From: Desulfobacteraceae bacterium
Lineage (GTDB): Bacteria > Desulfobacterota > Desulfobacteria > Desulfobacterales > SURF-15
Reading direction: 5' to 3'
Assembly (NCBI GenBank): GCA_003599475.1
Contig: QZKK01000199.1
Span: 1-13,060, forward strand
Length of the DNA stretch: 13,060 nt
The position numbers were made by a program, and so were the translations under genes. Below the pieces are notes generated by a model. It searched no databases. It worked only from the letters and a program-made list of their open reading frames with translations, and was not told the origin of the DNA. Numbering within the stretch: position 1 is the first letter of the stretch; each line of letters starts with the position of its first letter. Below are positions 1-6,296 of the stretch, piece by piece.

Positions 1-161
1 TGACGAATTTACTTGCTCAGGACTTAGTGCCGAGCAAGCAATTATATCTACCCAGTGCCTGATAATACGTCACAATAATTGCGCGTCGAAGCACTAAGGT
101 ATCGTAACCGTTCACCGGTTCAGCGGTAAAAGGTTTAAAGGCGGGTTGATTCGAGCGCAGT

Positions 162-219
162 TCTGAACCTCTGAAGGTTGAACCATTGAACCTCTTAACG
201 CTGAAGCAGTGAACGGTTC
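162..219. repeat. TGAAC-type short tandem repeat cluster
   Basis: Irregular 7-8 base units built on TGAAC occur at 164-168, 179-183, 187-191 and 210-214, with degenerate copies (TGAAGGT, TGAAGCAG) in between. The same unit appears in inverted orientation at 845-873 and as clean heptamers at 2853-2880, so this is a dispersed intergenic repeat family. Its function is unknown. Confidence 0.65.
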
Positions 220-246
220 CTTCCGATCAATTTCACACAATATTTC

Positions 247-273
247 TTGACAATACAAATGGTTGCATATATT
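247..273 (+). promoter_or_regulatory. Candidate sigma70 promoter for the yhcH-like gene
   Basis: A perfect TTGACA lies at 247-252, followed by TATATT at 268-273, with 15 bases between. Using TATTGG at 270-275 instead would give 17 bases. Transcription would begin near 280, leaving a leader of about 80 bases before the ATG at 363. The short spacing lowers confidence. Confidence 0.45.
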
Positions 274-362
274 GGGAATGATCGATCTCCTTTTAAATCA
301 GCCCATTTTCTCTTGGGATCTTTGGCCGTGCACATAAAATATGTCCAGAAGAAGGTGTGATC

Positions 363-836
363 ATGTCCATATTCGGATACATCGATGAAATCGAAAAAAA
401 CGTACAGTTCAATCACTCGATCCTGGAAGGTCTGAATTATTTGAGGAATCTCACCTCCGATTCTTTTTCCAAATTAAAGCATGGAGATTCTCAAAAGATT
501 CCCCTGGATGGCGACAGGCTCTTTTCCCTCAATCAGATATACACAACAAGGTCCATGGATCAGGCAAGATTCGAAGGGCACCGGAAATATATCGACCTGC
601 AATATCTGTTTGAAGGATTTGAGACCATCAGAAGCAGTTCTCTGAAGGATTGCCGGCCTCAGGGCGAATATGATGCAAAAAATGATGTTCAGTTTTTCAC
701 ATCCGATTTTTTCACACCGATTCACCTGAAACCTAATATGGTTTGCATACTGTATCCGGATGATATCCACGCACCCGGGTTAATCCTGAACAGTTCAGGT
801 TTTGTAAAGAAAGCGGTCATCAAGGTATCGGTCTGA
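363..836 (+). CDS. YhcH/YjgK/YiaL family protein
   Basis: This 157-residue protein belongs to the YhcH/YjgK/YiaL (DUF386) family. These are small cupin-like beta-barrel proteins linked to sugar acid and sialic acid handling; E. coli YhcH (NanQ) is reported to act on sialic acid anomers. The length matches the family (about 150-155). Signature residues are present: the stretch FEGHRKYIDLQY (70-81) supplies E71, H73 and D78, DDIHAP (133-138) supplies H136, and paired lysines sit at 149-150 before the final strand. The ATG at 363 is preferred over an in-frame GTG at 357 because AAGG at 352-355 lies 7 bases from the ATG but only 1 from the GTG. It stands alone, with no sugar catabolic genes beside it, so its substrate cannot be inferred. 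Repeats flank it on both sides. Confidence 0.88.
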   Translation: MSIFGYIDEIEKNVQFNHSILEGLNYLRNLTSDSFSKLKHGDSQKIPLDGDRLFSLNQIYTTRSMDQARFEGHRKYIDLQYLFEGFETIRSSSLKDCRPQGEYDAKNDVQFFTSDFFTPIHLKPNMVCILYPDDIHAPGLILNSSGFVKKAVIKVSV

Positions 837-844
837 CGGCAAGC

Positions 845-873
845 GTTCAGAGGTTCAAAGGTTCAGAGGTTTA
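845..873. repeat. Inverted-orientation TGAAC-type repeat, octamer period
   Basis: GTTCA occurs at 845-849, 853-857 and 861-865, with a degenerate fourth copy (GTTTA) at 869-873, giving a clear period of 8. The reverse complement is the TCTGAAC unit seen at 162-219. It begins 9 bases after the stop of the yhcH-like gene. Confidence 0.65.
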
Positions 874-995
874 ATCCAGAAGGCAACATCTCATAATCGC
901 CGGCCCGCAGCCGGGCGGGAAACTGCCAATCGAAGTATCTATGTGACCGGTAACGACAGGATTTAGATGGACCGATAAGAAAAGGAGAACACCCC

Positions 996-1547
996 ATGGC
1001 ATTGAGTGCCGAGCAGCGCAAGCAGGTTGAAGAAATTATCAAGTCAAACGGTTATAACGACTTCAAGTGGGTTGAACCGAAAAAGATTGTCGTGTCCCAG
1101 TGGGTGCGAATGAAGTGCAGGTTCGGCTGCGGAGAATACGGCAGAAGCGGCGCCTGCCCGCCCGAAACACCTTCGGTGGCCGAGTGCAAGGAATTTTTCA
1201 ATGAATACAGTGATGCCGTCATTCTGCACTTCGAGGGCCTGATGGACAAACCGGAAGACCGCCACGCCTGGTCTGCAAAAATCAATGCCAAGCTGGTTAA
1301 ACTGGAACGTGCGGTATTCATTGCGGGTTTCGAACGCGCTTTTCAACTGTTTATGGACTCGTGTTGTTTTTGCAAAGATTGCACCGGCAGCCGCAAAACC
1401 TGCGAGCAGCCCCGTATGGCTCGTCCGGCCCCTGAGGCAATGGCAGTTGATGTTTACACCACAGTGCGCCAGGCCGGCTTCAAGATCAATGTACTCTCGA
1501 ACTACGACCAGAAAATGGATCGGTTTGCGTTTCTGATGATCCACTAA
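996..1547 (+). CDS. DUF2284 domain cysteine-rich metal-binding protein
   Basis: This 183-residue soluble protein matches the DUF2284 (COG5423, predicted metal-binding) family common in anaerobic bacteria and archaea. The N-terminal motif C41-x3-C45-x2-YGRSGACPP (C54) is the family hallmark, and C64 follows. A second, ferredoxin-like cluster has C123, C124, C126, C129 and C136, followed by the conserved RPAPEAMAVDV segment (143-153). The two groups of cysteines suggest iron-sulfur or zinc binding, but no biochemical role is established for the family. The start is supported by AAGGAG at 982-987, 8 bases upstream. The next gene begins 33 bases after the stop, so co-transcription is possible. 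Confidence 0.9.
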   Translation: MALSAEQRKQVEEIIKSNGYNDFKWVEPKKIVVSQWVRMKCRFGCGEYGRSGACPPETPSVAECKEFFNEYSDAVILHFEGLMDKPEDRHAWSAKINAKLVKLERAVFIAGFERAFQLFMDSCCFCKDCTGSRKTCEQPRMARPAPEAMAVDVYTTVRQAGFKINVLSNYDQKMDRFAFLMIH

Positions 1548-1580
1548 GGTCATCTGAAAAACAAGGAAAAGGAGGAAGTC

Positions 1581-2114
1581 ATGCGACGCTTTATTTTAGC
1601 GTTAAGCCTTACATTGGCTCTTGTATTTACCGGAATTCTTGTCGTCGGCCCGGCATTCGCGGGAAAACCATCTGAGACCGGCATTAAAAAAAATGAAAAG
1701 CTTAAAAAGAAAGACATGGACAAACAGCACAAAGGAAAAGGCCACGATGAAAAGGCACCTGACCATAGAAGCGGATATAGCCCGAAGGAGGGCGGATATT
1801 TCACCGAAAAAAGCCAGATGTTCATCCACGAATACTACGCCGGGAAATTTCGAGATGGCCGGTGCCCGCCGGGTCTTGCCAAGAAGGGCAACGGCTGCAT
1901 GCCCCCCGGCCAGGCGAAAAAATGGAAGATAGGACAACCCCTTCCGAAGCAAGTAATCTTCCATGATCTTCCCCCAAGCGTCCTTGTGCAATTAGGGCCT
2001 CCACCATCGAGACACCGATTCGTGCGCGTGGCCAAGGATATCCTGTTAATTGCAGTAGGAACCGGAATGGTCATTGATGCCATCGAGGATATAGGCAGGG
2101 AGGTCAATAGATAA
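1581..2114 (+). CDS. Secreted RcnB/CigR-like protein
   Basis: This 177-residue protein begins with a clear Sec signal peptide: MRR, a hydrophobic core at about 4-22, and probable cleavage after AFA (residue 27). A lysine- and histidine-rich low-complexity region follows (35-65). Then comes the conserved block CPPGLAKKGNGCMPPGQAKK (95-114) with two cysteines, a proline-rich LGPPP segment (138-142) and a C-terminal RFVRVAKDILLIAVGTG-type helix (146-162) ending in DAIEDIG. This layout resembles periplasmic RcnB-type (nickel/cobalt homeostasis) and CigR-type proteins. The match is by recall of conserved motifs, so the function is tentative. A strong AAGGAGG lies just upstream of the ATG. The C-terminal hydrophobic segment could anchor it to a membrane. 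Confidence 0.7.
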   Translation: MRRFILALSLTLALVFTGILVVGPAFAGKPSETGIKKNEKLKKKDMDKQHKGKGHDEKAPDHRSGYSPKEGGYFTEKSQMFIHEYYAGKFRDGRCPPGLAKKGNGCMPPGQAKKWKIGQPLPKQVIFHDLPPSVLVQLGPPPSRHRFVRVAKDILLIAVGTGMVIDAIEDIGREVNR

Positions 2115-2246
2115 GGATTGTGGGGGAATTTTAAGTGCGTTCATTCGGAAGTGTTTTTAAAGGCGTCATTTTCTTAAATCCCATTGATATTTTTTAAAAA
2201 TCCAGAACAACGATGTTCAATAATTGGATTGAACCTAATATTCGTT

Positions 2247-2855
2247 ATGACAAATAAAAGGGTACGACTGGAGGCAGCTTCACCAACCCAACCGAAGGGA
2301 TTTGCGGAACTCATTGCTGACTTGGGCGATGGCGAGAATGGATTTATTGGAACACCCGTTCAAACAGGCAAAGCCACGCTCCAGGAATATCTCCTGCAGT
2401 GCTGCAACATGCCGGATCCGAGCAAGGTGCCTCACGGTTTTGTCCCGCAAACAGTATTCTGGGCGCTGAATGCCCATGGCGAGGCCATTGGTATCGTGAG
2501 ACTCCGGCACTATTTGAACGACAGGCTTCGGCTGAAAGGAGGACACATTGGGTACTATGTGAGGAGTGATCAGCGTGGAAGAGGTTATGGGAAGCAAATG
2601 CTTCGACTTGCATTGACGGAACTGAGCGCATTGGGGGAGAAGCGTGCGCTAATCACGCCAAGTTCCGAAAACATTCCGTCGATTCGACTCATCGAGGCAA
2701 ATGGGGGAAAGCTGCAGGACGTGGTGACGGATCAAGAGACAGGTGCGAAAAACTGCCGATACTGGATCGATCTCGTGCCCCAACAATCTCCTGCTGGCGA
2801 TGATATAGAGGCCGCTCTGCGGCATTTGATCGAACTGGAAACTGAACACTCCTGA
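2247..2855 (+). CDS. GNAT family N-acetyltransferase
   Basis: This is a predicted acetyl-CoA-dependent acetyltransferase, 202 residues from the ATG at 2247. GNAT motif A is visible as HIGYYVRSDQRGRGYGKQML (100-119), with the pyrophosphate-binding Q-R-G-R-G-Y-G. Motif B follows as NIPSIRLIEANGG (142-154). The N-terminal half contains a strand giving FWALNAHGEAIGIVRLRHYL (71-90), as in predicted acetyltransferases of the COG3981 kind. The acceptor substrate is unknown. The frame stays open upstream to 2184, but the extra residues look non-conserved and neither start has a clear ribosome binding site. The last codons and the TGA stop lie inside a TGAAC heptamer repeat, so the extreme C terminus may have been reshaped by the repeat. 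Confidence 0.85.
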   Translation: MTNKRVRLEAASPTQPKGFAELIADLGDGENGFIGTPVQTGKATLQEYLLQCCNMPDPSKVPHGFVPQTVFWALNAHGEAIGIVRLRHYLNDRLRLKGGHIGYYVRSDQRGRGYGKQMLRLALTELSALGEKRALITPSSENIPSIRLIEANGGKLQDVVTDQETGAKNCRYWIDLVPQQSPAGDDIEAALRHLIELETEHS

Positions 2856-2880
2856 ACACTGAACGCTGAACGCTGAACAC
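2843..2880. repeat. TGAACRC heptamer tandem repeat
   Basis: Perfect or near-perfect heptamers run head to tail at 2853-2859, 2860-2866, 2867-2873 and 2874-2880 (TGAACAC, TGAACGC, TGAACGC, TGAACAC). A detached copy lies at 2843-2849. The first TGA of the array is the stop codon of the acetyltransferase gene. The unit is related to the repeats near 162-219 and 845-873. Confidence 0.8.
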
Positions 2881-2920
2881 TATATTGAAGTTTCACACGA
2901 GCGCAAGAATTTTGTTTTCA

Positions 2921-3208
2921 CTAAGCGGCCCCTATTCGTTTTAAATCTGCGACATCAATAGATTGCTTCGTTTTCCACAGGTCGTACTGAAGCTGCAGAC
3001 GGAGCCATCCTTCTGGAGTCCGACCAAAAACTTTTGATAATCTTAGTGCCATTTCAGGGCTAATGCCTGACCGGCCATTTAATAGTGATGAAAACGTTTT
3101 TCTCGTAACGCCAAGCGCTTTGGCTGCTTCCGTTACATTGATATTAAGTGGCTCAATACAAAATTCCCTTATGATTTCGCCAGGGTGTGGCGGGTTGTAC
3201 ATATGCAT
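2921..3208 (-). CDS. higA: HigA family antitoxin (HTH XRE type)
   Basis: This 95-residue DNA-binding antitoxin neutralises HigB and represses its own operon. It opens with the family hallmark [17 protein letters not shown] (5-21), followed by a helix-turn-helix of the XRE type at about 23-60 ([20 protein letters not shown]), then [14 protein letters not shown] and a C-terminal helix with LQLQYDLWK (71-79). The length is normal for HigA. The start at 3208 is supported by GGGAGG at 3214-3219 on the minus strand, which overlaps the HigB stop codon. It is the second gene of the operon, 9 bases after higB, the reversed toxin-first order typical of higBA. Confidence 0.93.
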   Translation of the reverse strand: MHMYNPPHPGEIIREFCIEPLNINVTEAAKALGVTRKTFSSLLNGRSGISPEMALRLSKVFGRTPEGWLRLQLQYDLWKTKQSIDVADLKRIGAA

Positions 3209-3217
3209 CTTGCCTCC

Positions 3218-3496
3218 CTAATGATAATCTTCATAATTTACATCAAAGGCGTCGCCGTTTTGAATCTTGAATGTAATGCGCCAGTTTCCACTGACTTTAA
3301 CCGCCCAAGTTCCTTTACGGTCACCTCTGAGTGGATGCAAGCCCAGACCGGGCAAATCCATATCTTCAAGGGTTTCAGCCGTTTCAAGGAGAGCGAGGAT
3401 CTTTCTAATTCGTATTACATGCTGAGGATTGATACCACTTGAGATTCCGGATTCGAATAACCGCTTAAGTCCTTTATGTTTGAATTTTTGGATCAT
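3218..3496 (-). CDS. higB: HigB family type II toxin (RelE/ParE superfamily)
   Basis: This 92-residue ribosome-dependent mRNA interferase acts as the toxin of the pair. It has the classic start MIQKFKHKGLKRLFE, the middle motif GLGLHPLRGDRKGTWAVKV (51-69), then GNWRITF (70-76) with the conserved basic catalytic Arg73, and the terminal DVNYEDYH (85-92) with Tyr91-His92. The length is full, and all expected residues are present, so the toxin appears intact. It is co-directional with and upstream of higA. GGAGGA stands only 1-2 bases from the ATG, an unusually short spacing, and the predicted promoter places the transcript start almost at the ATG. Confidence 0.93.
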   Translation of the reverse strand: MIQKFKHKGLKRLFESGISSGINPQHVIRIRKILALLETAETLEDMDLPGLGLHPLRGDRKGTWAVKVSGNWRITFKIQNGDAFDVNYEDYH

Positions 3497-3504
3497 TCCT
3501 CCAC

Positions 3505-3533
3505 ATTGTAACCAGATACGTTACAGGTGTCAA
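3505..3533 (-). promoter_or_regulatory. Near-consensus sigma70 promoter of higBA
   Basis: Read on the minus strand, TTGACA (3533-3528) is followed after exactly 17 bases by TACAAT (3510-3505). This is a full-consensus -35 box with a 5/6 -10 box at ideal spacing. The expected transcript start is about 3498, only some 2 bases before the higB ATG at 3496. Confidence 0.8.
3507..3525. promoter_or_regulatory. Palindromic operator, probable HigA autorepression site
   Basis: TGTAAC (3507-3512) and GTTACA (3520-3525) form a perfect 6-bp inverted repeat separated by 7 bases. It fills the space between the -35 and -10 boxes of the higBA promoter. HigA antitoxins dimerise and repress by binding such palindromes. 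Position and symmetry make this the likely site; binding itself is inferred. Confidence 0.7.
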
Positions 3534-3595
3534 AAGCTTTATTGATATGATTTTCAAATATTCATATTGGATCGAATCCCTGGATATGATAGGGC

Positions 3596-3848
3596 ATGTA
3601 TTTGCCAAGAGGAAACAGAATCGATGTCCCAGGGGCTTGCATCATGTAGTTGGAAGAGGCATCGAGGGACGGGAGATTTTTTCTGACGAGCAGGACCGCG
3701 AGAACTTTTTGCTGCGTCTTTAATGGCCTTCTAACAAAAACCGGAACCTGCTGCTTGGGCATTGGTCACCCACGCAGTTAAAAGGAGGGAGCGAATCGCA
3801 TTGGAAAATCGGTTGTCGCTGATAGATACAATAAAGGTGAATAAATGA
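3596..3848 (+). pseudogene. Degraded, internally deleted RAYT/Y1 (IS200-like) transposase
   Basis: Remnants of a REP-associated tyrosine transposase (Y1 transposase superfamily) are visible across three shifted frames. From ATG 3596 the frame reads MYLPRGNRIDVPGAC and hits TAG at 3647. A one-base loss near 3640 explains this, because the adjacent frame continues HHVVGRGIEGREIF...DRENFLLRL up to TAA 3721. A further shift continues NGLLTKTGTCCLG. A third frame from 3756 reads WALVTHAVKRRERIA and then ENRLSLID before TGA 3846, resembling the C-terminal end of this family. The central part, including the HUH histidines and the catalytic tyrosine, is missing. This is therefore an N-terminal piece of about 55 residues joined to a C-terminal piece of about 28. 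Assignment is by motif recall. Confidence 0.7.
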
Positions 3849-3897
3849 AAGAACGACCCTCACGACTTGCGGAATCCCGCTTCGATTTTTAAACAAC

Positions 3898-4482
3898 ATG
3901 AAACTTCTGCTCAGACTATCCGCCCTGGTCGACTCGATCAACGAACGTGTCGGCCGGGTCATCACATGGCTGACCTTGGCTGCAGTCCTCATCAGCGCCG
4001 GCAATGCCATCGCACGAAAGGCATTTCAGATGAGTTCCAACGCGCTGCTCGAAGTGCAGTGGTATCTCTTTGCAGGCGTGTTCCTGCTCGGCGCCGGCTA
4101 TGCTTTCCTGAAGAACGTCCATGTGCGCATCGACTTCGTATCGAGCCGCCTGTCTGCACGGACGCGGTCGTTGATCGACATTTTCGGCATCGTCATCTTC
4201 CTGGCGCCACTGTGCGGGATGCTCATCCAGCTCTCCTGGCCGCTGTTCGTCAATGCCTGGCAGAGCGGCGAGATGTCGCAGAACGCCGGAGGGCTGATCC
4301 GCTGGCCGGTCTATCTTCTGGTGCCGGTCGGCATGGTCCTGCTGCTGGTGCAAAGCGGCTCCGAACTGATCAAGCGCATCGCCTTTCTGCGCGGCCTGAT
4401 CCGCGATCCGCTCGCACATGGCCATGCGAACGACGACTCCCCGGCGGCGATGCCGGCCGATCACCCGCAGGATACGCGTTAA
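3898..4482 (+). CDS. dctQ: TRAP transporter small permease subunit (DctQ family)
   Basis: This 194-residue inner membrane protein is the small permease of a tripartite ATP-independent periplasmic transporter; it pairs with DctM and docks the substrate-loaded binding protein. Four membrane segments are visible at about 20-38, 52-70, 95-116 and 137-155. The N-terminal pattern DSINERVGRVITWLTLAAVLISAGNAIARKAF and the signature LLEVQWYLFAGVFLLGAGYA are typical of the class transporting 2-oxo acids, mannitol or chloroaromatic acids. The C-terminal tail is hydrophilic. No Shine-Dalgarno sequence is visible before the ATG, although the protein start fits the family. The stop codon directly abuts the dctM ATG. 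Base composition rises sharply here compared with the region to the left. Confidence 0.92.
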   Translation: MKLLLRLSALVDSINERVGRVITWLTLAAVLISAGNAIARKAFQMSSNALLEVQWYLFAGVFLLGAGYAFLKNVHVRIDFVSSRLSARTRSLIDIFGIVIFLAPLCGMLIQLSWPLFVNAWQSGEMSQNAGGLIRWPVYLLVPVGMVLLLVQSGSELIKRIAFLRGLIRDPLAHGHANDDSPAAMPADHPQDTR

Positions 4483-6234
4483 ATGGAATTCATCGTTCAG
4501 AACTTCGTCCCCCTGCTGTTTGTCGGCTTGCTGTTTTTCCTGCTCACAGGATTTCCGGTCGCCTTCTGTCTGGCGGCCACGGGCCTTACCTTCGGCTTCA
4601 TCGGTATGGAAGCCGGGTTGTTCCCCCCGGCGCTGTTCCAAGCCATTCCACTCCGGATCTTCGGGATCATGCAGAACGAAACCCTGCTTGCTATTCCCTT
4701 CTTCACCTTCATGGGGATCGTTCTCGAGAAAAGCGGCATGGCCGAGGACCTGCTGGAAACCGTCGGGCAGGTTTTCGGCCCTCTTCGCGGCGGCCTCGCC
4801 CTGGCGACGATTTTTGTCGGCGCACTGCTGGCGGCGACCACCGGCGTAATGGCGGCGGCAGTAATCTCGATGGGACTGATCTCTCTTCCCATCATGCTGC
4901 GCTACGGCTACAACCGGAGCATCGCCACCGGGGTCATCACCGCCTCGGGAACGCTGGCCCAGGCCATCCCGCCTTCCCTGGTGCTGATCGTCATGGCGGA
5001 CCAGTTGGGCCGCTCCGTGGGCGACATGTATGCCGGCGCAATCGTTCCCGGCCTGATGCTGGTCAGCCTGTACGCCCTGACGATCGTCGCCCTGACCATC
5101 CTTCGGCCGAGCTGGGTACCCGCCCTGCCGCCGGAAGCGCTGATCTACAAGGAGGCGAACGGCGCCAGCGGGCACTGGTCCCTGCTGGCGATCCTTTCCA
5201 TTGCAATCGCCGCCGGCTTCGCCTGGTCCGCCCTCCACGACGGGATCGTAAACCCGCTGGTGGGCCGCGAAGGCAAGGCGCCGATGGACGAGATCCTCAT
5301 CCTGTCGATGACGGCTGCCTCCCTCGTTGCCCTGGTGCTGGCACTCGCCAATCGATGGCTGCGCATCGGCCTGCTGTCGAAGCTGTCCGAACGTGTCGTC
5401 TTCGTGCTTCTCCCCCCTCTGGTGTTGATCTTTCTCGTGCTGGGCACGATTTTCCTCGGCATCGCAACGCCGACGGAAGGCGGCGCGATGGGAGCGCTGG
5501 GCGCCCTCATTATGGCCGTCTCGCGCCGACGGCTCGGTTTCGACCCGCTCAGACAGGCCTTAGAGAACACGGCGAAGCTCTCCTGCTTTGTCATGTTCAT
5601 CCTGATCGGGGCGACCGTATTCAGCTTCACCTTCAACGCCGCCGACGGCCACCTCTGGGTGGAGCGCCTGTTTGCACAGTTGCCGGGGGGGCAGCTCGGC
5701 TTTCTGATCGCGGTGAACCTCCTGGTATTCGTGCTCGGCTGTTTTATCGACTTCTTCGAGATCGCCTTCATCGTCATCCCGCTGCTGGTGCCTGTGGCCG
5801 ACAAGATGGGGATCAACCTGGTCTGGTTCGGCGTGATCATCGCCATGAACCTGCAGACTTCGTTCCTGACCCCGCCCTTCGGCTTCGCCCTGTTCTACTT
5901 GAGAAGCGTGGCGGCTAGATTCGATTACACCGACAGGGTCACGAGCGAGCGCATCCCGGCGGTGACCACGTTGCAGATCTACAAGGGCTCGGTCCTCTTC
6001 ATTACCCTCCAGTTCATGATGGTGGCCGCGTTGCTCGCCTTCCCGAACCTCGTCACCGACAGGCTCGACAAGGCTCCGCCCGTCAACCTGGAGAGCATCG
6101 AGCTCGAGGCCGAACCCCAATACTATGACAGTCAGGAGGATCCCACCCTGCCGCAACCCAGAGGAGCCTCCCGGGAGGAAGACCCGATGGAAGCGGTCCG
6201 GCGTGCGATCGAGGAGGATGCCAAGAAGGAGTAG
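4483..6234 (+). CDS. dctM: TRAP transporter large permease subunit (DctM family)
   Basis: This 583-residue multi-spanning membrane protein forms the substrate-translocating channel of the TRAP system and uses a sodium gradient in studied members. The sequence is a series of hydrophobic segments with DctM features, such as FPVAFCLAATGLTFGF near the N terminus, IPFFTFMGIVLEKSGMAEDLLE, and GTLAQAIPPSLVLIVMADQLG in the middle. It is longer than the usual 425 residues because of an insertion between about residues 220 and 290 and an acidic hydrophilic tail of about 60 residues ending AIEEDAKKE. Such long versions are usual in the TakM/FcbT3 subgroup. Its ATG directly follows the dctQ stop, implying translational coupling. 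A hairpin terminator follows 9 bases after the stop. Confidence 0.93.
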   Translation: MEFIVQNFVPLLFVGLLFFLLTGFPVAFCLAATGLTFGFIGMEAGLFPPALFQAIPLRIFGIMQNETLLAIPFFTFMGIVLEKSGMAEDLLETVGQVFGPLRGGLALATIFVGALLAATTGVMAAAVISMGLISLPIMLRYGYNRSIATGVITASGTLAQAIPPSLVLIVMADQLGRSVGDMYAGAIVPGLMLVSLYALTIVALTILRPSWVPALPPEALIYKEANGASGHWSLLAILSIAIAAGFAWSALHDGIVNPLVGREGKAPMDEILILSMTAASLVALVLALANRWLRIGLLSKLSERVVFVLLPPLVLIFLVLGTIFLGIATPTEGGAMGALGALIMAVSRRRLGFDPLRQALENTAKLSCFVMFILIGATVFSFTFNAADGHLWVERLFAQLPGGQLGFLIAVNLLVFVLGCFIDFFEIAFIVIPLLVPVADKMGINLVWFGVIIAMNLQTSFLTPPFGFALFYLRSVAARFDYTDRVTSERIPAVTTLQIYKGSVLFITLQFMMVAALLAFPNLVTDRLDKAPPVNLESIELEAEPQYYDSQEDPTLPQPRGASREEDPMEAVRRAIEEDAKKE

Positions 6235-6242
6235 GACGGACC

Positions 6243-6278
6243 AAAAACCCCGCTCGGCTCATGCCTCACGGGGTTTTT
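6243..6278. terminator. Bidirectional rho-independent terminator between dctM and dctP
   Basis: AAAAACCCCG (6243-6252) pairs perfectly with CGGGGTTTTT (6269-6278) around a 16-base loop. The stem is flanked by T runs on either strand, so it can end transcripts from both directions. It lies 9 bases after the dctM stop and 19 bases from the end of the convergent binding-protein gene. Confidence 0.85.
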
Positions 6279-6296
6279 GTTTAAGAATGGAGGTGC

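Larger units (their letters stand above)
1..362. other. Gene-free stretch with inverted repeats and TGAAC repeats
   Basis: No convincing gene is seen here. Visible structure: a 7-bp inverted repeat (CTTGCTC at 12-18 with GAGCAAG at 32-38), an 8-bp inverted repeat (CTTAGTGC at 23-30 with GCACTAAG at 91-98), a small AACCG/CGGTT stem at 106-120, a TGAAC-type repeat cluster at 162-219, and a promoter-like element at 247-273 serving the next gene. A 73-residue minus-strand reading frame overlapping the start of the next gene has no recognisable features and is not called. Confidence 0.5.

Noticed and set aside
890..925. GC-rich hairpin (GCCCG/CGGGC) after the yhcH-like gene as a terminator
   Set aside because: The stem is only 5 bp and no T run follows, so termination cannot be supported.
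3185..3442. 85-codon plus-strand frame across higBA
   Set aside because: It lies opposite the intact higB gene, which has a promoter, operator and conserved residues.
1..3600. Integron cassette array, suggested by small unrelated genes, a toxin-antitoxin pair and a GNAT gene
   Set aside because: No attC-like sites (GTTRRRY/RYYYAAC pairs) are visible between the genes, spacing is irregular, and no integrase is present.
3916..5238. 440-codon minus-strand frame opposite dctQ/dctM
   Set aside because: Antisense shadow in GC-rich coding DNA, full of Gln, Arg, His and Asp with no recognisable motif.
3867..5918. 683-codon plus-strand open frame across the TRAP permease genes
   Set aside because: It is out of frame with dctQ and dctM, is arginine- and proline-rich as expected of a GC-rich shadow frame, and has no domain resemblance. 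The overlapping frames encode clear membrane permeases.
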